This document shows, one piece after another, positions 1 to 7,573 of a stretch of DNA of 64,000 nt. How positions within the stretch are numbered: the stretch's first letter is position 1; each line of letters opens with the position of its first letter. Source of the stretch: Porphyromonas uenonis DSM 23387 = JCM 13868 (lineage in GTDB: Bacteria > Bacteroidota > Bacteroidia > Bacteroidales > Porphyromonadaceae). The stretch is taken from contig NZ_AXVC01000023.1 in the NCBI RefSeq assembly GCF_000482365.1, positions 37,924 to 101,923 on the forward strand. Direction: 5' to 3'. The translations under genes were made by a program, and so were the position numbers. The notes beneath the pieces are model-generated. The model made no database searches, was not told the origin of the DNA, and worked only from the letters and a program-made list of their open reading frames with translations.

Positions 1-2
1 CC

Positions 3-518
3 ACCTACGGCTACGTCTATGTAGCTCAGATCGCTATGGGAGCCAACCCCGCTCAGACGCTCAAGGTACTCCGCGAGGCTGAGGCTTATGAGGGTCCATC
101 ACTCGTGATCGCTTACTCACCCTGTATCTCACACGGACTCAAGGGTGGTATGGGCAATGCACAGAACGAGCAGAAGCGCGCCGTAGAGTGTGGTTACTGG
201 CACCTCTGGCACCACGACCCACGTCGTGAGCAGGAGGGCAAGAACCCCTTCGTACTCGACAGCAAGGAGCCAGACTTCACGAAGTTTAAGGACTTCCTCA
301 AGGGCGAGGTACGCTACGCTTCACTCTTCAAGATGTACCCAGAGATTGCTGAGGAGCTAGCCAACGAGTCACTCCGCTCCGCTTACAAGCGCTACAGCAC
401 CTACGTACGTATCTCATCTACCGAGTGGGAAAACAACTACGGTCCTCTCGCTGACATCCTTGATGCCAAGCCCGAGCCCACCACGCCTGAAGAGGTACAT
501 GCCGTAGACCTCACCTAG
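3..518 (+). CDS. nifJ: pyruvate:ferredoxin (flavodoxin) oxidoreductase, C-terminal part
   Basis: This is the last ~171 residues of a reading frame already open at the window edge. The run TYGYVYVAQIAMGANPAQT followed by SLVIAYSPCISHG matches the thiamine-diphosphate-binding end of single-chain pyruvate:ferredoxin oxidoreductases, which oxidatively decarboxylate pyruvate to acetyl-CoA and reduce ferredoxin in anaerobes. The family is usually near 1,190 residues, so roughly 85% lies upstream. A strong hairpin at 575-608 ends the transcript. The family call is firm; the symbol follows common usage. Confidence 0.93.
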   Translation, partial: TYGYVYVAQIAMGANPAQTLKVLREAEAYEGPSLVIAYSPCISHGLKGGMGNAQNEQKRAVECGYWHLWHHDPRREQEGKNPFVLDSKEPDFTKFKDFLKGEVRYASLFKMYPEIAEELANESLRSAYKRYSTYVRISSTEWENNYGPLADILDAKPEPTTPEEVHAVDLT

Positions 519-574
519 TCTGTCTGACTATCCCGAGCCTGTGGCGTAAGCCCAGCAGGCTTCCCAACATAGCA

Positions 575-608
575 AAGCCGTGTAGCCATCCGAGCTACAC
601 GGCTTTTG
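575..608 (+). terminator. terminator after nifJ
   Basis: An 11-bp perfect stem (AAGCCGTGTAG / CTACACGGCTT) with a 9-nt loop is followed by TTG. It lies 57 nt after the nifJ stop. Confidence 0.8.
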
Positions 609-626
609 TTGTGTGCTTGTCCTCAT

Positions 627-801
627 GAGACTGTTGCAAAAGGCAACAGTCTCACAATCTTGCAAGCAAGATTGTCCAAACTTTGCAGAAAGGATGAAGC
701 GCAAGGCGCTGAGGGTGAGGTCTGAAGGGAGCATACCTCCGTATGTGACCGAAGCCGAATCCCGAAAGCAACACAGCGATTCGCCTTTATGCAACAGTCT
801 C
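627..801 (-). mobile_element. 175-bp MITE-like element, copy 1
   Basis: The element begins GAGACTGTTGC and ends GCAACAGTCTC, so the ends are inverted repeats. It is flanked by CTCAT at 622-626 and 802-806, a 5-bp target duplication. Copies at 1969-2142 and 3867-4041 are nearly identical but in the opposite orientation. Inside is a 22-bp palindrome (ACAATCTTGC / GCAAGATTGT arms). No transposase is encoded. The small open frames across it are conserved only because the copies are near-identical DNA. Confidence 0.85.
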
Positions 802-858
802 CTCATCTTCGTGCCACAACAAACGGGAAACAGGCCGTCTCTCCCACACCCTCCTAAG

Positions 859-953
859 AGTTCCTCCGCTGGAACTAAAGAGTTCCTCCGCTGGAACTGA
901 AAAGTTCCTCCCTTGGAACTAAAAAGTTCCAAGAGGGGAACAACTTTTGGAAC
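859..953 (+). repeat. 22-bp dyad array A (AGTTCC/GGAACT stems)
   Basis: Successive units start at 859, 881, 903 and 925, exactly 22 bp apart. Each has AGTTCC, a 6-nt spacer (TCCGCT, TCCGCT, TCCCTT), then GGAACT and 4 nt. The last unit is degenerate (AGTTCC-AAGAGG-GGAAC). The right flank (about 953-990, GATAC then TTCAGCACGGTA) is the reverse complement of the left flank of array E near 23128-23168, so the two are copies of one dispersed element. Confidence 0.8.
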
Positions 954-1308
954 TCGTATCTATCACGAGTTCAGCACGGTAAAAACAGCAAGACGACTAA
1001 TGACTTGTAGGAGCGCTCGGCAATAAGCGCCTCAAGAGCTCTAGCCGTCAGCCAGTCAATAGCGAGTCTCGTCTCACTGACTCGGCCAACGAGGGGCTCT
1101 CATTTAGCAAACCTTAAATAGCCATTTAGGAGGCTCTACGGGAGTAGGGCTTTCCTCTCCGTACGGGCGCAGTCTATGTCCATACGGGTGAAGCTTTAGT
1201 GTGATAGGTAAGAAAGAAACTCCTGTTTCACCAGAGGAAAGGACTCGCTCTCAGGAAAATACCTTGTTCTAGGTATGCGGTTTGCTTTTTATTTCAGGGG
1301 CTTACCCC
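954..1308. other. non-coding stretch upstream of ahpC
   Basis: I see no gene here. There are traces of decayed dyad units: TACGGG cores at about 1137, 1162 and 1183, and a GAAACTCCTGTTTC dyad near 1217. The rest has no structure I can name. Confidence 0.4.
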
Positions 1309-1316
1309 TATCTTTG
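1281..1316 (+). promoter_or_regulatory. promoter of ahpC
   Basis: TTTG at 1281-1284 and TATCTTTG at 1309-1316 resemble the Bacteroidota -33/-7 pair, with a somewhat long 24-nt spacing. The -7 box lies 55 nt before the ahpC start. I see no clear OxyR site. Confidence 0.65.
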
Positions 1317-1371
1317 TAGCTGTTGGTGGGGATGTCCGACCGACGGCAATAAATCTTTATCCAAAACTTAG

Positions 1372-1953
1372 ATGCAAATGACTATGCAACCTATTATCAA
1401 CAGCAACTTACCAGAGTTCAAAGTACCCGCATATACCAAGTCCAAGGGCTTTCACGAGGTCTCTAACGAGGATCTCAAGGGGCGCTGGAGCGTACTCTTC
1501 TTCTATCCTGGCGACTTTACCTTCGTATGTCCTACGGAGCTGGCTGACCTTGCCGACAACTATGCTGAGTTTCAGCAGATCGGCGTGGACATCTACTCTG
1601 TGAGCACTGACTCGCACTTCGTTCACAAGGCTTGGCAGGATGCTAGCGAGGCGGTCAAGAAGGTGCAGTACACGATGCTCGCTGACATGCGCTTCGAGTT
1701 GGCTCGTGCCTTCGGCGTGATGATCGAGGAGGCTGGGCAGGCTTATCGTGGCACTTTTCTCATTGATCCTGACGGCAAGGTGCGTGTGGCTGAGATCCAT
1801 GACAACGGCATAGGCCGTGACGCTCAGGAGCTACTGCGCAAGGTGCGCGCTGCTCAGTTTATCTATGAGCACCCAGGTGAGGTGTGCCCCGCTAAGTGGA
1901 GACAAGGCGATGCAACCCTCAAGCCCAGTATAGACCTAGTTGGTAAGATCTAA
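1372..1953 (+). CDS. ahpC: alkyl hydroperoxide reductase subunit C (2-Cys peroxiredoxin)
   Basis: This cytoplasmic peroxiredoxin reduces H2O2 and organic peroxides with electrons from AhpF. The peroxidatic Cys53 sits in FTFVCPTEL and the resolving Cys172 in EVCPAKW, so it is a typical 2-Cys enzyme. At 193 residues it is slightly longer than the usual ~187. Met codons at 1372, 1378 and 1384 are all possible starts; the third would give the usual family length. The next gene downstream is ahpF, but a 174-bp mobile element lies between them. Its own promoter is at 1281-1316. Confidence 0.96.
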   Translation: MQMTMQPIINSNLPEFKVPAYTKSKGFHEVSNEDLKGRWSVLFFYPGDFTFVCPTELADLADNYAEFQQIGVDIYSVSTDSHFVHKAWQDASEAVKKVQYTMLADMRFELARAFGVMIEEAGQAYRGTFLIDPDGKVRVAEIHDNGIGRDAQELLRKVRAAQFIYEHPGEVCPAKWRQGDATLKPSIDLVGKI

Positions 1954-1968
1954 CACCTAGATCTACAA

Positions 1969-2142
1969 GAGACTGTTGCATAAAGGCGAATCGCTGTGTT
2001 GCTTTCGGGATTCGGCTTCGGTCACATACGTAGGTATGCTCCCTTCAGACCTCACCCTCAGCGCCTTGCGTTTCATCCTTTCTGCAAAGTCTAGACAATC
2101 TTGCAAGCAAGATTGTGAGACTGTTGACTTTGCAACAGTCTC
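1969..2142 (+). mobile_element. 175-bp MITE-like element, copy 2 (between ahpC and ahpF)
   Basis: Same family as 627-801, opposite orientation, 174 bp, with GAGACTGTTGC and GCAACAGTCTC ends. It starts 15 nt after the ahpC stop. Flanks TACAA and ACATA are not a clean duplication, so the insertion may be old or altered. Its inner palindrome has an AA centre, whereas copies 1 and 3 have TT when read in the same orientation. Confidence 0.83.
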
Positions 2143-2155
2143 ACATATCAAGACG

Positions 2156-2197
2156 AGAGGGTTGTGTCGTATACTCACACGAGTGGCACAGCCCTCT
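2156..2197 (+). terminator. hairpin between ahpC and ahpF
   Basis: AGAGGGTTGTG pairs with CACAGCCCTCT (11 bp, one G-U) and is followed by ACTCTTTC. It ends 25 nt before the ahpF start and could act as an ahpC terminator or partial attenuator, lowering ahpF relative to ahpC. Confidence 0.55.
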
Positions 2198-2222
2198 ACT
2201 CTTTCTAAAAAACAGCACAACC

Positions 2223-3776
2223 ATGAGACTAGACCAAGATACCCTACAGCAACTGCAAAGCATCTTTGCCTCGCTAAAGCATCGATACACGCTCAGAGCG
2301 AAGGCTCCCGAGGGCGACCACTACGGCGAGCTAGAGCAGCTCCTCGGCGACTTCGCCTCAACCTCCCCACAGCTATCTCTAGAGATGAGCGTGGGCGACA
2401 AGCTAAGCGTGGAGATACTGCGTGACGACCAGCCCACGGGGATAACCTTTAGAGCGATCCCCTCGGGGCATGAGTTTAGCAGTCTGATATTGGCCATATA
2501 CAATGCGGATGGTCAGGGGAAGAACCTCCCCGATGCGGCGATCTGCGAGAAGATTCGTTCGCTACGCAAGCCTATTCACCTGCGCAGCTACATTTCGCTC
2601 AGCTGTACCAACTGCCCCGACGTGGTGCAGAGCCTTAACCTAATCACGCTCATCGCTGGTGAGGGAGTGACCCACGAGATGGTCGACGGAGCTCTCTACA
2701 CGGAGGAGGCTAAGGAGCTAAACATATCGGCCGTACCGACGGTCTACCAGGGAGATCAGGTGCTACATATAGGCAAGAGTTCGCTGGGTGAGCTACTCGG
2801 CAAGCTAGCCGATGCTGTCGGAGTGGAGCCATCATCCGTCACGGCAGCGCGCAAGGAGTATGACCAGATCGTCATCGGTGGTGGCCCTGCTGGCGCAGCT
2901 GCTGCGCTATACTCGGCTCGCAAGGGACTGCACGTGGCACTGGTGGCGGACCGCATGGGTGGTCAGGTAAATGAGACGACGGCTATCGAAAACGTTCCCT
3001 CCGTGCTTCACACGACAGGTACGCAGCTCGCCGAAGATCTGCGCCAGCATGTGCTACACTACCACGTAGAGATACTAGAGCAGAGACATGTCGAGCAGAT
3101 CAAGCTGGTCGACACCCAGAAGGAGGTAGTCACTTCGCTCGGCGAGACGCTCGTGGCGCCGCAAGTGATCATCGCCACTGGAGCTTCCTGGCGTAAGCTA
3201 GGTGTGCCAGGTGAGGCGGAGCATATTGGTCGCGGGGTGGCCTTCTGTCCTCACTGCGATGGACCGTTCTTCAAGGGGCAAGATATAGCGGTCGTGGGCG
3301 GTGGCAACTCAGGCATTGAGGCGGCTATCGACTTGGCGGGCATCTGCAAGCATGTGACCGTTTTGGAGTTTATGGAGAGCCTAAAAGCAGACACTGTGCT
3401 ACAGGAGCAACTGGCCAAGCTACCGAACGTGACAGTCCACACGAACGTAGCAACGGAAGAGGTCATCGGCGACGGTAGCAAAGTGTCCGCACTGCGCATA
3501 GCACCCCGTGACGGGAGTGCTCCCTTCGAGCTAGCTGTCGCTGGGGTCTTCGTGCAGATCGGGCTCAAGGCGAATACAGATGTCTTCGACGGTTTGGTTG
3601 AGCGCAACCGCATGGGCGAGATCGTCATCGACGACCACTGTCGCAGTTCAGTGCCTGGTATCTATGCCGCAGGCGACTGTGCCAGCATCCCCTACAAGCA
3701 GGTGGTGATCGCTATGGGCGAGGGTGCCAAGGCTTCTCTCTCTGCTTTCGACGATCGCATCCGCACGCAAGGGTAA
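2223..3776 (+). CDS. ahpF: alkyl hydroperoxide reductase subunit F
   Basis: This FAD-containing NAD(P)H:AhpC disulfide reductase recycles AhpC. The N-terminal tandem thioredoxin-fold domain carries the SCTNC pair (Cys128/Cys131). It is followed by the FAD-binding GGGPAG (~219-224), the redox-active CPHC (Cys342/Cys345) and the NAD-binding GGGNSG, i.e. the thioredoxin-reductase-like half. At 517 residues it matches E. coli AhpF in length. An upstream in-frame start near 2115 would lie inside the mobile element and add 36 unrelated residues, so 2223 is chosen. Confidence 0.95.
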   Translation: MRLDQDTLQQLQSIFASLKHRYTLRAKAPEGDHYGELEQLLGDFASTSPQLSLEMSVGDKLSVEILRDDQPTGITFRAIPSGHEFSSLILAIYNADGQGKNLPDAAICEKIRSLRKPIHLRSYISLSCTNCPDVVQSLNLITLIAGEGVTHEMVDGALYTEEAKELNISAVPTVYQGDQVLHIGKSSLGELLGKLADAVGVEPSSVTAARKEYDQIVIGGGPAGAAAALYSARKGLHVALVADRMGGQVNETTAIENVPSVLHTTGTQLAEDLRQHVLHYHVEILEQRHVEQIKLVDTQKEVVTSLGETLVAPQVIIATGASWRKLGVPGEAEHIGRGVAFCPHCDGPFFKGQDIAVVGGGNSGIEAAIDLAGICKHVTVLEFMESLKADTVLQEQLAKLPNVTVHTNVATEEVIGDGSKVSALRIAPRDGSAPFELAVAGVFVQIGLKANTDVFDGLVERNRMGEIVIDDHCRSSVPGIYAAGDCASIPYKQVVIAMGEGAKASLSAFDDRIRTQG

Positions 3777-3810
3777 AGCTGACTTTTGTCCCCACATTAG
3801 CGTGGAAGCC

Positions 3811-3838
3811 TCTTGGCATCATTGTCTTAGTGCCAAGA
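3811..3838 (+). terminator. weak hairpin after ahpF
   Basis: TCTTGGCA pairs with TGCCAAGA across a 12-nt loop, 35 nt after the ahpF stop. There is no T-tract, so it may be a weak terminator or a processing site. Confidence 0.4.
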
Positions 3839-3866
3839 GAGCCTGTAAGTTGTGCGTCCTCTACTT

Positions 3867-4041
3867 GAGACTGTTGCATAAAGGCGAATCGCTGTGTTGC
3901 TTTCGGGATTCGGCTTCGGTCACATACGGAGGTATGCTCCCTTCAGACCTCACCCTCAGCGCCTTGCGCTTCATCCTTTCTGCAAAGTCAGGACAATCTT
4001 GCTTGCAAGATTGTGAGACTGTTGACTTTTGCAACAGTCTC
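3867..4041 (+). mobile_element. 175-bp MITE-like element, copy 3
   Basis: Same orientation as copy 2. It is flanked by TACTT at 3862-3866 and 4042-4046, a perfect 5-bp target duplication. The right-end duplication and the following G form part of a possible upstream promoter element for the lipoprotein gene at 4121. Confidence 0.86.
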
Positions 4042-4067
4042 TACTTGCATAGCTTCCGAAAAGGCTA

Positions 4068-4075
4068 TATCTTTG
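4068..4075 (+). promoter_or_regulatory. -7 box of the Big_2 lipoprotein gene
   Basis: TATCTTTG lies 45 nt before the start codon. The best upstream element, CTTG near 4044-4047, falls at the junction of mobile element copy 3. Confidence 0.6.
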
Positions 4076-4120
4076 TAGCACTATTTGGTTTGAATCACAT
4101 CACTTTAATACTATAATCTC

Positions 4121-5032
4121 ATGACACAAAAGAAACTCATCACCCTCGTCACCATACTGATATGCTGTATAGGACTAGGTGCCTGCAAGGAAAAGGACAA
4201 ACCCGCTGATGTAAAGATCAGCGTCCCCGAATCGCTAGAGCTACTAGTCGGCGATACAGAAGAGCTCGAAGTAGCCGTCTACCCAAAGGGTGTCAAGCCG
4301 ACCTTTGAATCCTCAAATACGCAAGTAGCTACCGTATGTGCTAAGGGAGTTATCAAGGCTATTGCTGAGGGAACTGCAGATATCAAGACAACCGCTGGAA
4401 ACGTATCTAAGGTCACTAAAGTCTCTGTGCTCAAAAAAATTTCTGTAGACAAATCTCGCTACCTAGGAATTGATGCACCAGCCGATAAGCAGAAGTTCTT
4501 TGCGCCTATATACATTCCTGAGCTCAAAGACTTCAAGCCAAACAATATTGCCCTCTTTAAGTCTGCTCTACGCCCCTATGGTTGGATCTTTAAGCCTTAC
4601 GAAGATGATCTTAAATGTAAAGTGTTATACTATTTTGAGTCTCCTAGGAAGCTAGATAAAAATGGCAAGGAGATCCCCGAACAATATCAGTTCTGCATGG
4701 ATGCGCTCGTCTACTACCACACACCACAGGACCCTGGGGCTCCTGTCTACATCCAGCTTATACCAAACAAATTATACCCTAAGGACTATATGGCAGATCC
4801 CAGCACGTTTACCGATCCTCAGGATCTAGAGCAGCAAAATGCACTACTAGAGATCGTAAAGCACTATGGCTTCACAGAGGATGCCAAGTTTACAAGGCTG
4901 GGAGGAGATAGTGCTTACGTAGCTTACAATACGAAGTTCGATCCAGAGACACCGCTCAGAGGAGCTATGTTTACCGTAAAAGCCGGTGGACGGTATGAGC
5001 TCTACTTCCAGATCAGCTACGGTCGGAGATAA
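4121..5032 (+). CDS. Big_2-domain lipoprotein of unknown function
   Basis: This 303-residue protein starts with a lipoprotein signal: a hydrophobic stretch, then LGAC with the lipidated Cys near residue 22. Residues ~32-105 look like a bacterial Ig-like (Big_2) domain, with VAVYP, SSNTQVATV and GTADI motifs. The remaining ~200 residues have no motif I recognise. It is probably anchored in the outer or inner membrane facing the periplasm or surface. It stands alone between a mobile element and a strong terminator. The codon usage is more A/T-rich than its neighbours, which may mark a fast-evolving or acquired gene. Confidence 0.8.
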   Translation: MTQKKLITLVTILICCIGLGACKEKDKPADVKISVPESLELLVGDTEELEVAVYPKGVKPTFESSNTQVATVCAKGVIKAIAEGTADIKTTAGNVSKVTKVSVLKKISVDKSRYLGIDAPADKQKFFAPIYIPELKDFKPNNIALFKSALRPYGWIFKPYEDDLKCKVLYYFESPRKLDKNGKEIPEQYQFCMDALVYYHTPQDPGAPVYIQLIPNKLYPKDYMADPSTFTDPQDLEQQNALLEIVKHYGFTEDAKFTRLGGDSAYVAYNTKFDPETPLRGAMFTVKAGGRYELYFQISYGRR

Positions 5033-5067
5033 TGCCCCGAGGGACTAACCCTCCCCCGACACGAAAA

Positions 5068-5118
5068 AGAGACTCCCCTCAGCCGGATACGATCCGACCG
5101 AGGGGAGTCTCTCTCTTA
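5068..5118 (+). terminator. terminator after the Big_2 lipoprotein
   Basis: A 13-bp perfect stem (AGAGACTCCCCTC / GAGGGGAGTCTCT) with a ~19-nt loop is followed by CTCTTATT. Confidence 0.8.
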
Positions 5119-5277
5119 TTGGCTCTATCGCAGAGACGCTTAACCCAGCACTTGCAGGGCTAGATCTCTATGTCCGCAATAGTTGGGCGAGCGTGGGCTG
5201 CTTTTTTGTCAAAAGATCGACGAATTCAATTCAGTCGTATTTGATAGTTGAATCTACGAGTGGCCGTATGGGGCGGA

Positions 5278-5585
5278 CAGGTCTGACGCATTATAAAAAT
5301 GAGTCCATTTCAATTCCTACCTAGGAATTGCCCAAATTCCTCCGTAGATATTTTTGATTTGCTACCTAGGAAATGAGCAAATTCTTCGGACTTATTTTTT
5401 GATTCCTCCGAAGTTTCATTTGATTCCTCCGAAGAATTTTTTATTTCCTAGGTAGGAATTCAATTCTTCGGGAGAAAGGTATAATTCGTGAGGTTCCGTA
5501 GACACTCTGTAGGGATTCGACCCGTGTATCCCTAGCTATCGTCATGTGTAGCTTCTAGACGACTGGTTATCATGCGTCAGCCCTG
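5278..5585 (+). mobile_element. inverted-ended element with stem-loop core, copy 1 (308 bp)
   Basis: The left end CAGGTCTGACGCATTATAA and the right end, read inward on the other strand as CAGGGCTGACGCATGATAA, are terminal inverted repeats. The core (5310-5472) holds stem-loops such as AATTCC-TACCTA-GGAATT and ATTCCTCCGAAG repeats. An inverted homologous copy lies at 45153-45506 and a truncated one at 63826-63887. It encodes no protein. It ends 28 bp before the fabK -7 box. Confidence 0.78.
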
Positions 5586-5613
5586 TGGTGGCGGATATGT
5601 GGGCTGATTTGCG

Positions 5614-5621
5614 TAGCTTTG
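5614..5621 (+). promoter_or_regulatory. -7 box of the fabK-dapA-recF operon
   Basis: TAGCTTTG lies 32 nt before the fabK start. I see no convincing TTTG at the -33 position. Confidence 0.55.
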
Positions 5622-5653
5622 TGCAGGAAGTTTGAATTTTGAATTGAGACAAT

Positions 5654-6610
5654 ATGAAGAATAGACTCTGCGACCTGCTAGGCATTCGCTACCCGATCAT
5701 CGCTGGCGGTATGGTCTGGTGTAGCGGTTGGCGGCTGGCATCGGCTGTGAGCAATGCGGGGGGACTGGGCCTTCTGGGGGCTGGCTCGATGTACCCGGAG
5801 GTGCTACGCGAACATATAGCCCGTTGCCGTGAGGCTACGGATCGACCTTTTGGGGTTAATGTGCCGCTGCTCTATCCTGAGATTGATACGTTGATCCAGA
5901 TCATTATCGAGGAGCAGGTGCCTATCGTAGTTACCTCGGCGGGTAGTCCCAAGCGCTTTACTCCTCTCCTCCATGAGCACGGTATCAAGGTGATGCATGT
6001 GGTCAGCAGTACGAAGTTTGCGGTCAAGTGCCAAGAGGCGGGTGTCGATGCGGTGATTGCTGAGGGCTTTGAGGCTGGTGGTCACAACGGTCGTGAGGAG
6101 ACAACGACGCTGGCGCTGATACCGGCTGTGGCGCAGGCTATTGACCTGCCCCTTGTGGCGGCTGGCGGGATAGCTTCGGGGCGCTCTATCTTGGCGGCTC
6201 AGAGCCTAGGTGCTGAGGGGGTGCAGATCGGGACGCTCTTTGCGCTGAGTGAGGAGAGTAGCGCGCATGCGGCTTTTAAGGAAGCGTGCGTCAAGAGTGA
6301 CGAGGGGGACACGATATTGACCCTCAAGGAGCTCGCTCCGACACGCTTGCTGAAGAACGACTTTTACCAACAGGTGGCCAGCCTGCAAGCTCGGGGCGCC
6401 TCTGCCGATGAGCTACGAGAGCTACTCGGACGGGCTAGGGCTAAGCGCGGTATCTTCGAGGGGGACCTGGCGGAGGGCGAGCTAGAGATTGGCCAGGTGG
6501 CTGCGCAGATAGAGCAGGTGCAACCGGTGGCTCAGATCTTCGACCAATTGATTGCTGAGTACAATGCGGCTCGTGCGGAGCTGCTCGATATGAACTGGAC
6601 AAATTGCTAA
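5654..6610 (+). CDS. fabK: enoyl-ACP reductase II (FabK-type FMN enzyme)
   Basis: A nitronate monooxygenase/FabK-family TIM-barrel flavoprotein of 318 residues. FabK reduces trans-2-enoyl-ACP with NAD(P)H in the last step of fatty-acid elongation. Visible motifs are PIIAGGMVW at the N-terminus, GFEAGGHNG with the conserved His144 (the position of the catalytic His in pneumococcal FabK), and the phosphate-binding AAGGIASGR and GAEGVQIGT. A nitronate monooxygenase is the alternative, but the overall match and length favour FabK. It starts a three-gene operon with dapA (18 nt gap) and recF. Confidence 0.82.
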   Translation: MKNRLCDLLGIRYPIIAGGMVWCSGWRLASAVSNAGGLGLLGAGSMYPEVLREHIARCREATDRPFGVNVPLLYPEIDTLIQIIIEEQVPIVVTSAGSPKRFTPLLHEHGIKVMHVVSSTKFAVKCQEAGVDAVIAEGFEAGGHNGREETTTLALIPAVAQAIDLPLVAAGGIASGRSILAAQSLGAEGVQIGTLFALSEESSAHAAFKEACVKSDEGDTILTLKELAPTRLLKNDFYQQVASLQARGASADELRELLGRARAKRGIFEGDLAEGELEIGQVAAQIEQVQPVAQIFDQLIAEYNAARAELLDMNWTNC

Positions 6611-6628
6611 GGACTATACCTTATATAT

Positions 6629-7573
6629 ATGTACGACAAATATACTTACCATCCTTATCGCCATCTGACGGGTGCTGGCGTGGCGTTGATAACTCCATTT
6701 CTAGAGAATGGACAGGTGGACTCGGCTTCGCTGAGCCGTCTGACAGAGCATGTGGTCTCGGGCGGATGCGACTTTGTGGTGCTACTCGGCACTACGGGCG
6801 AGTCGCCTACGGTCGTTTATCCTGAGCGGTTACTACTGATCGATGTGGTGCGACGCACGATCGATGGGCGCTGTCCACTGGTGATCGGTGTCGGGAGCAA
6901 TAATACGCAGGATCTGTGCCAGCGTATGAGCGATCCGATCTATGAGAATGTCGATGCGATCCTCTCGGTGGTACCTTATTATAATAAGCCGACGCAGGAG
7001 GGGCTGTACCTGCACTTCATGGCTGTTGCCGAGGCGAGCAAGAAGCCGATCATACTGTACAACATCCCCTCGCGTACGGGTTGCGACCTACAGCCCGAGA
7101 CGGTGGCTCGGCTACAGCGTGACTCGGCAAAGATCATCGGTATCAAGGAGGCTTCGGGGCATGTGGAGCGGATTGGTGAGATTCGTGAGCTATGCCGTCC
7201 TGACTTGCTGGTCTACTCGGGCGATGACCATCTGACGAAAGATATCATTCGTGCTGGAGGCGATGGAGTCGTCTCGGTCGTGGCTAACGCTTACCCGCAA
7301 GCGATCAAAGCGCTTGTCTCGGCTCTAATTACGGAGCAGCGGGAGCAGGCGGATGAGATTGATGCGCTCTTTACGGAGATGTATCAGTTGCTCTTTAAGG
7401 AGGGCAATCCTGTGGGCATCAAGGGCTTGCTGCATACCATTCAGCTCATAGAGACCTGTGCGGTGCGCCTGCCGCTTTGCCACGCTACGAAGCAGCTCAC
7501 GAGCCGACTACGTACGGCACACGAAGAGCTACTAGTACCCCTGCAGCAGTTAGGAATAGAGCCTAAACTATGA
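6629..7573 (+). CDS. dapA: 4-hydroxy-tetrahydrodipicolinate synthase
   Basis: DapA condenses pyruvate with aspartate semialdehyde, the committed step to diaminopimelate and lysine. The Schiff-base Lys173 is in GIKEASG, Tyr144 in LYNIPSRTG, and GTTGESPT near residue 53 binds the pyruvate carboxylate. At 314 residues it is slightly longer than the usual ~295, with a short N-terminal lead (MYDKYTYHPYRHL). Its stop overlaps the recF start by four bases (ATGA), indicating translational coupling. Confidence 0.95.
   Translation: MYDKYTYHPYRHLTGAGVALITPFLENGQVDSASLSRLTEHVVSGGCDFVVLLGTTGESPTVVYPERLLLIDVVRRTIDGRCPLVIGVGSNNTQDLCQRMSDPIYENVDAILSVVPYYNKPTQEGLYLHFMAVAEASKKPIILYNIPSRTGCDLQPETVARLQRDSAKIIGIKEASGHVERIGEIRELCRPDLLVYSGDDHLTKDIIRAGGDGVVSVVANAYPQAIKALVSALITEQREQADEIDALFTEMYQLLFKEGNPVGIKGLLHTIQLIETCAVRLPLCHATKQLTSRLRTAHEELLVPLQQLGIEPKL

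Noticed and set aside
1976..2425. Open frame across mobile element copy 2 encoding a CCFRDSASVTY-type peptide, with similar frames in copies 1 and 3
   Set aside because: The peptide is conserved only because the element copies are near-identical DNA; it runs through terminal repeats and into ahpF in another frame, with no start signals.
5280..5480. Origin of replication or DnaA box cluster in the A/T-rich stem-loop core near recF
   Set aside because: No TTATNCACA boxes, no dnaA or dnaN nearby, and the sequence is a dispersed repeat present elsewhere.
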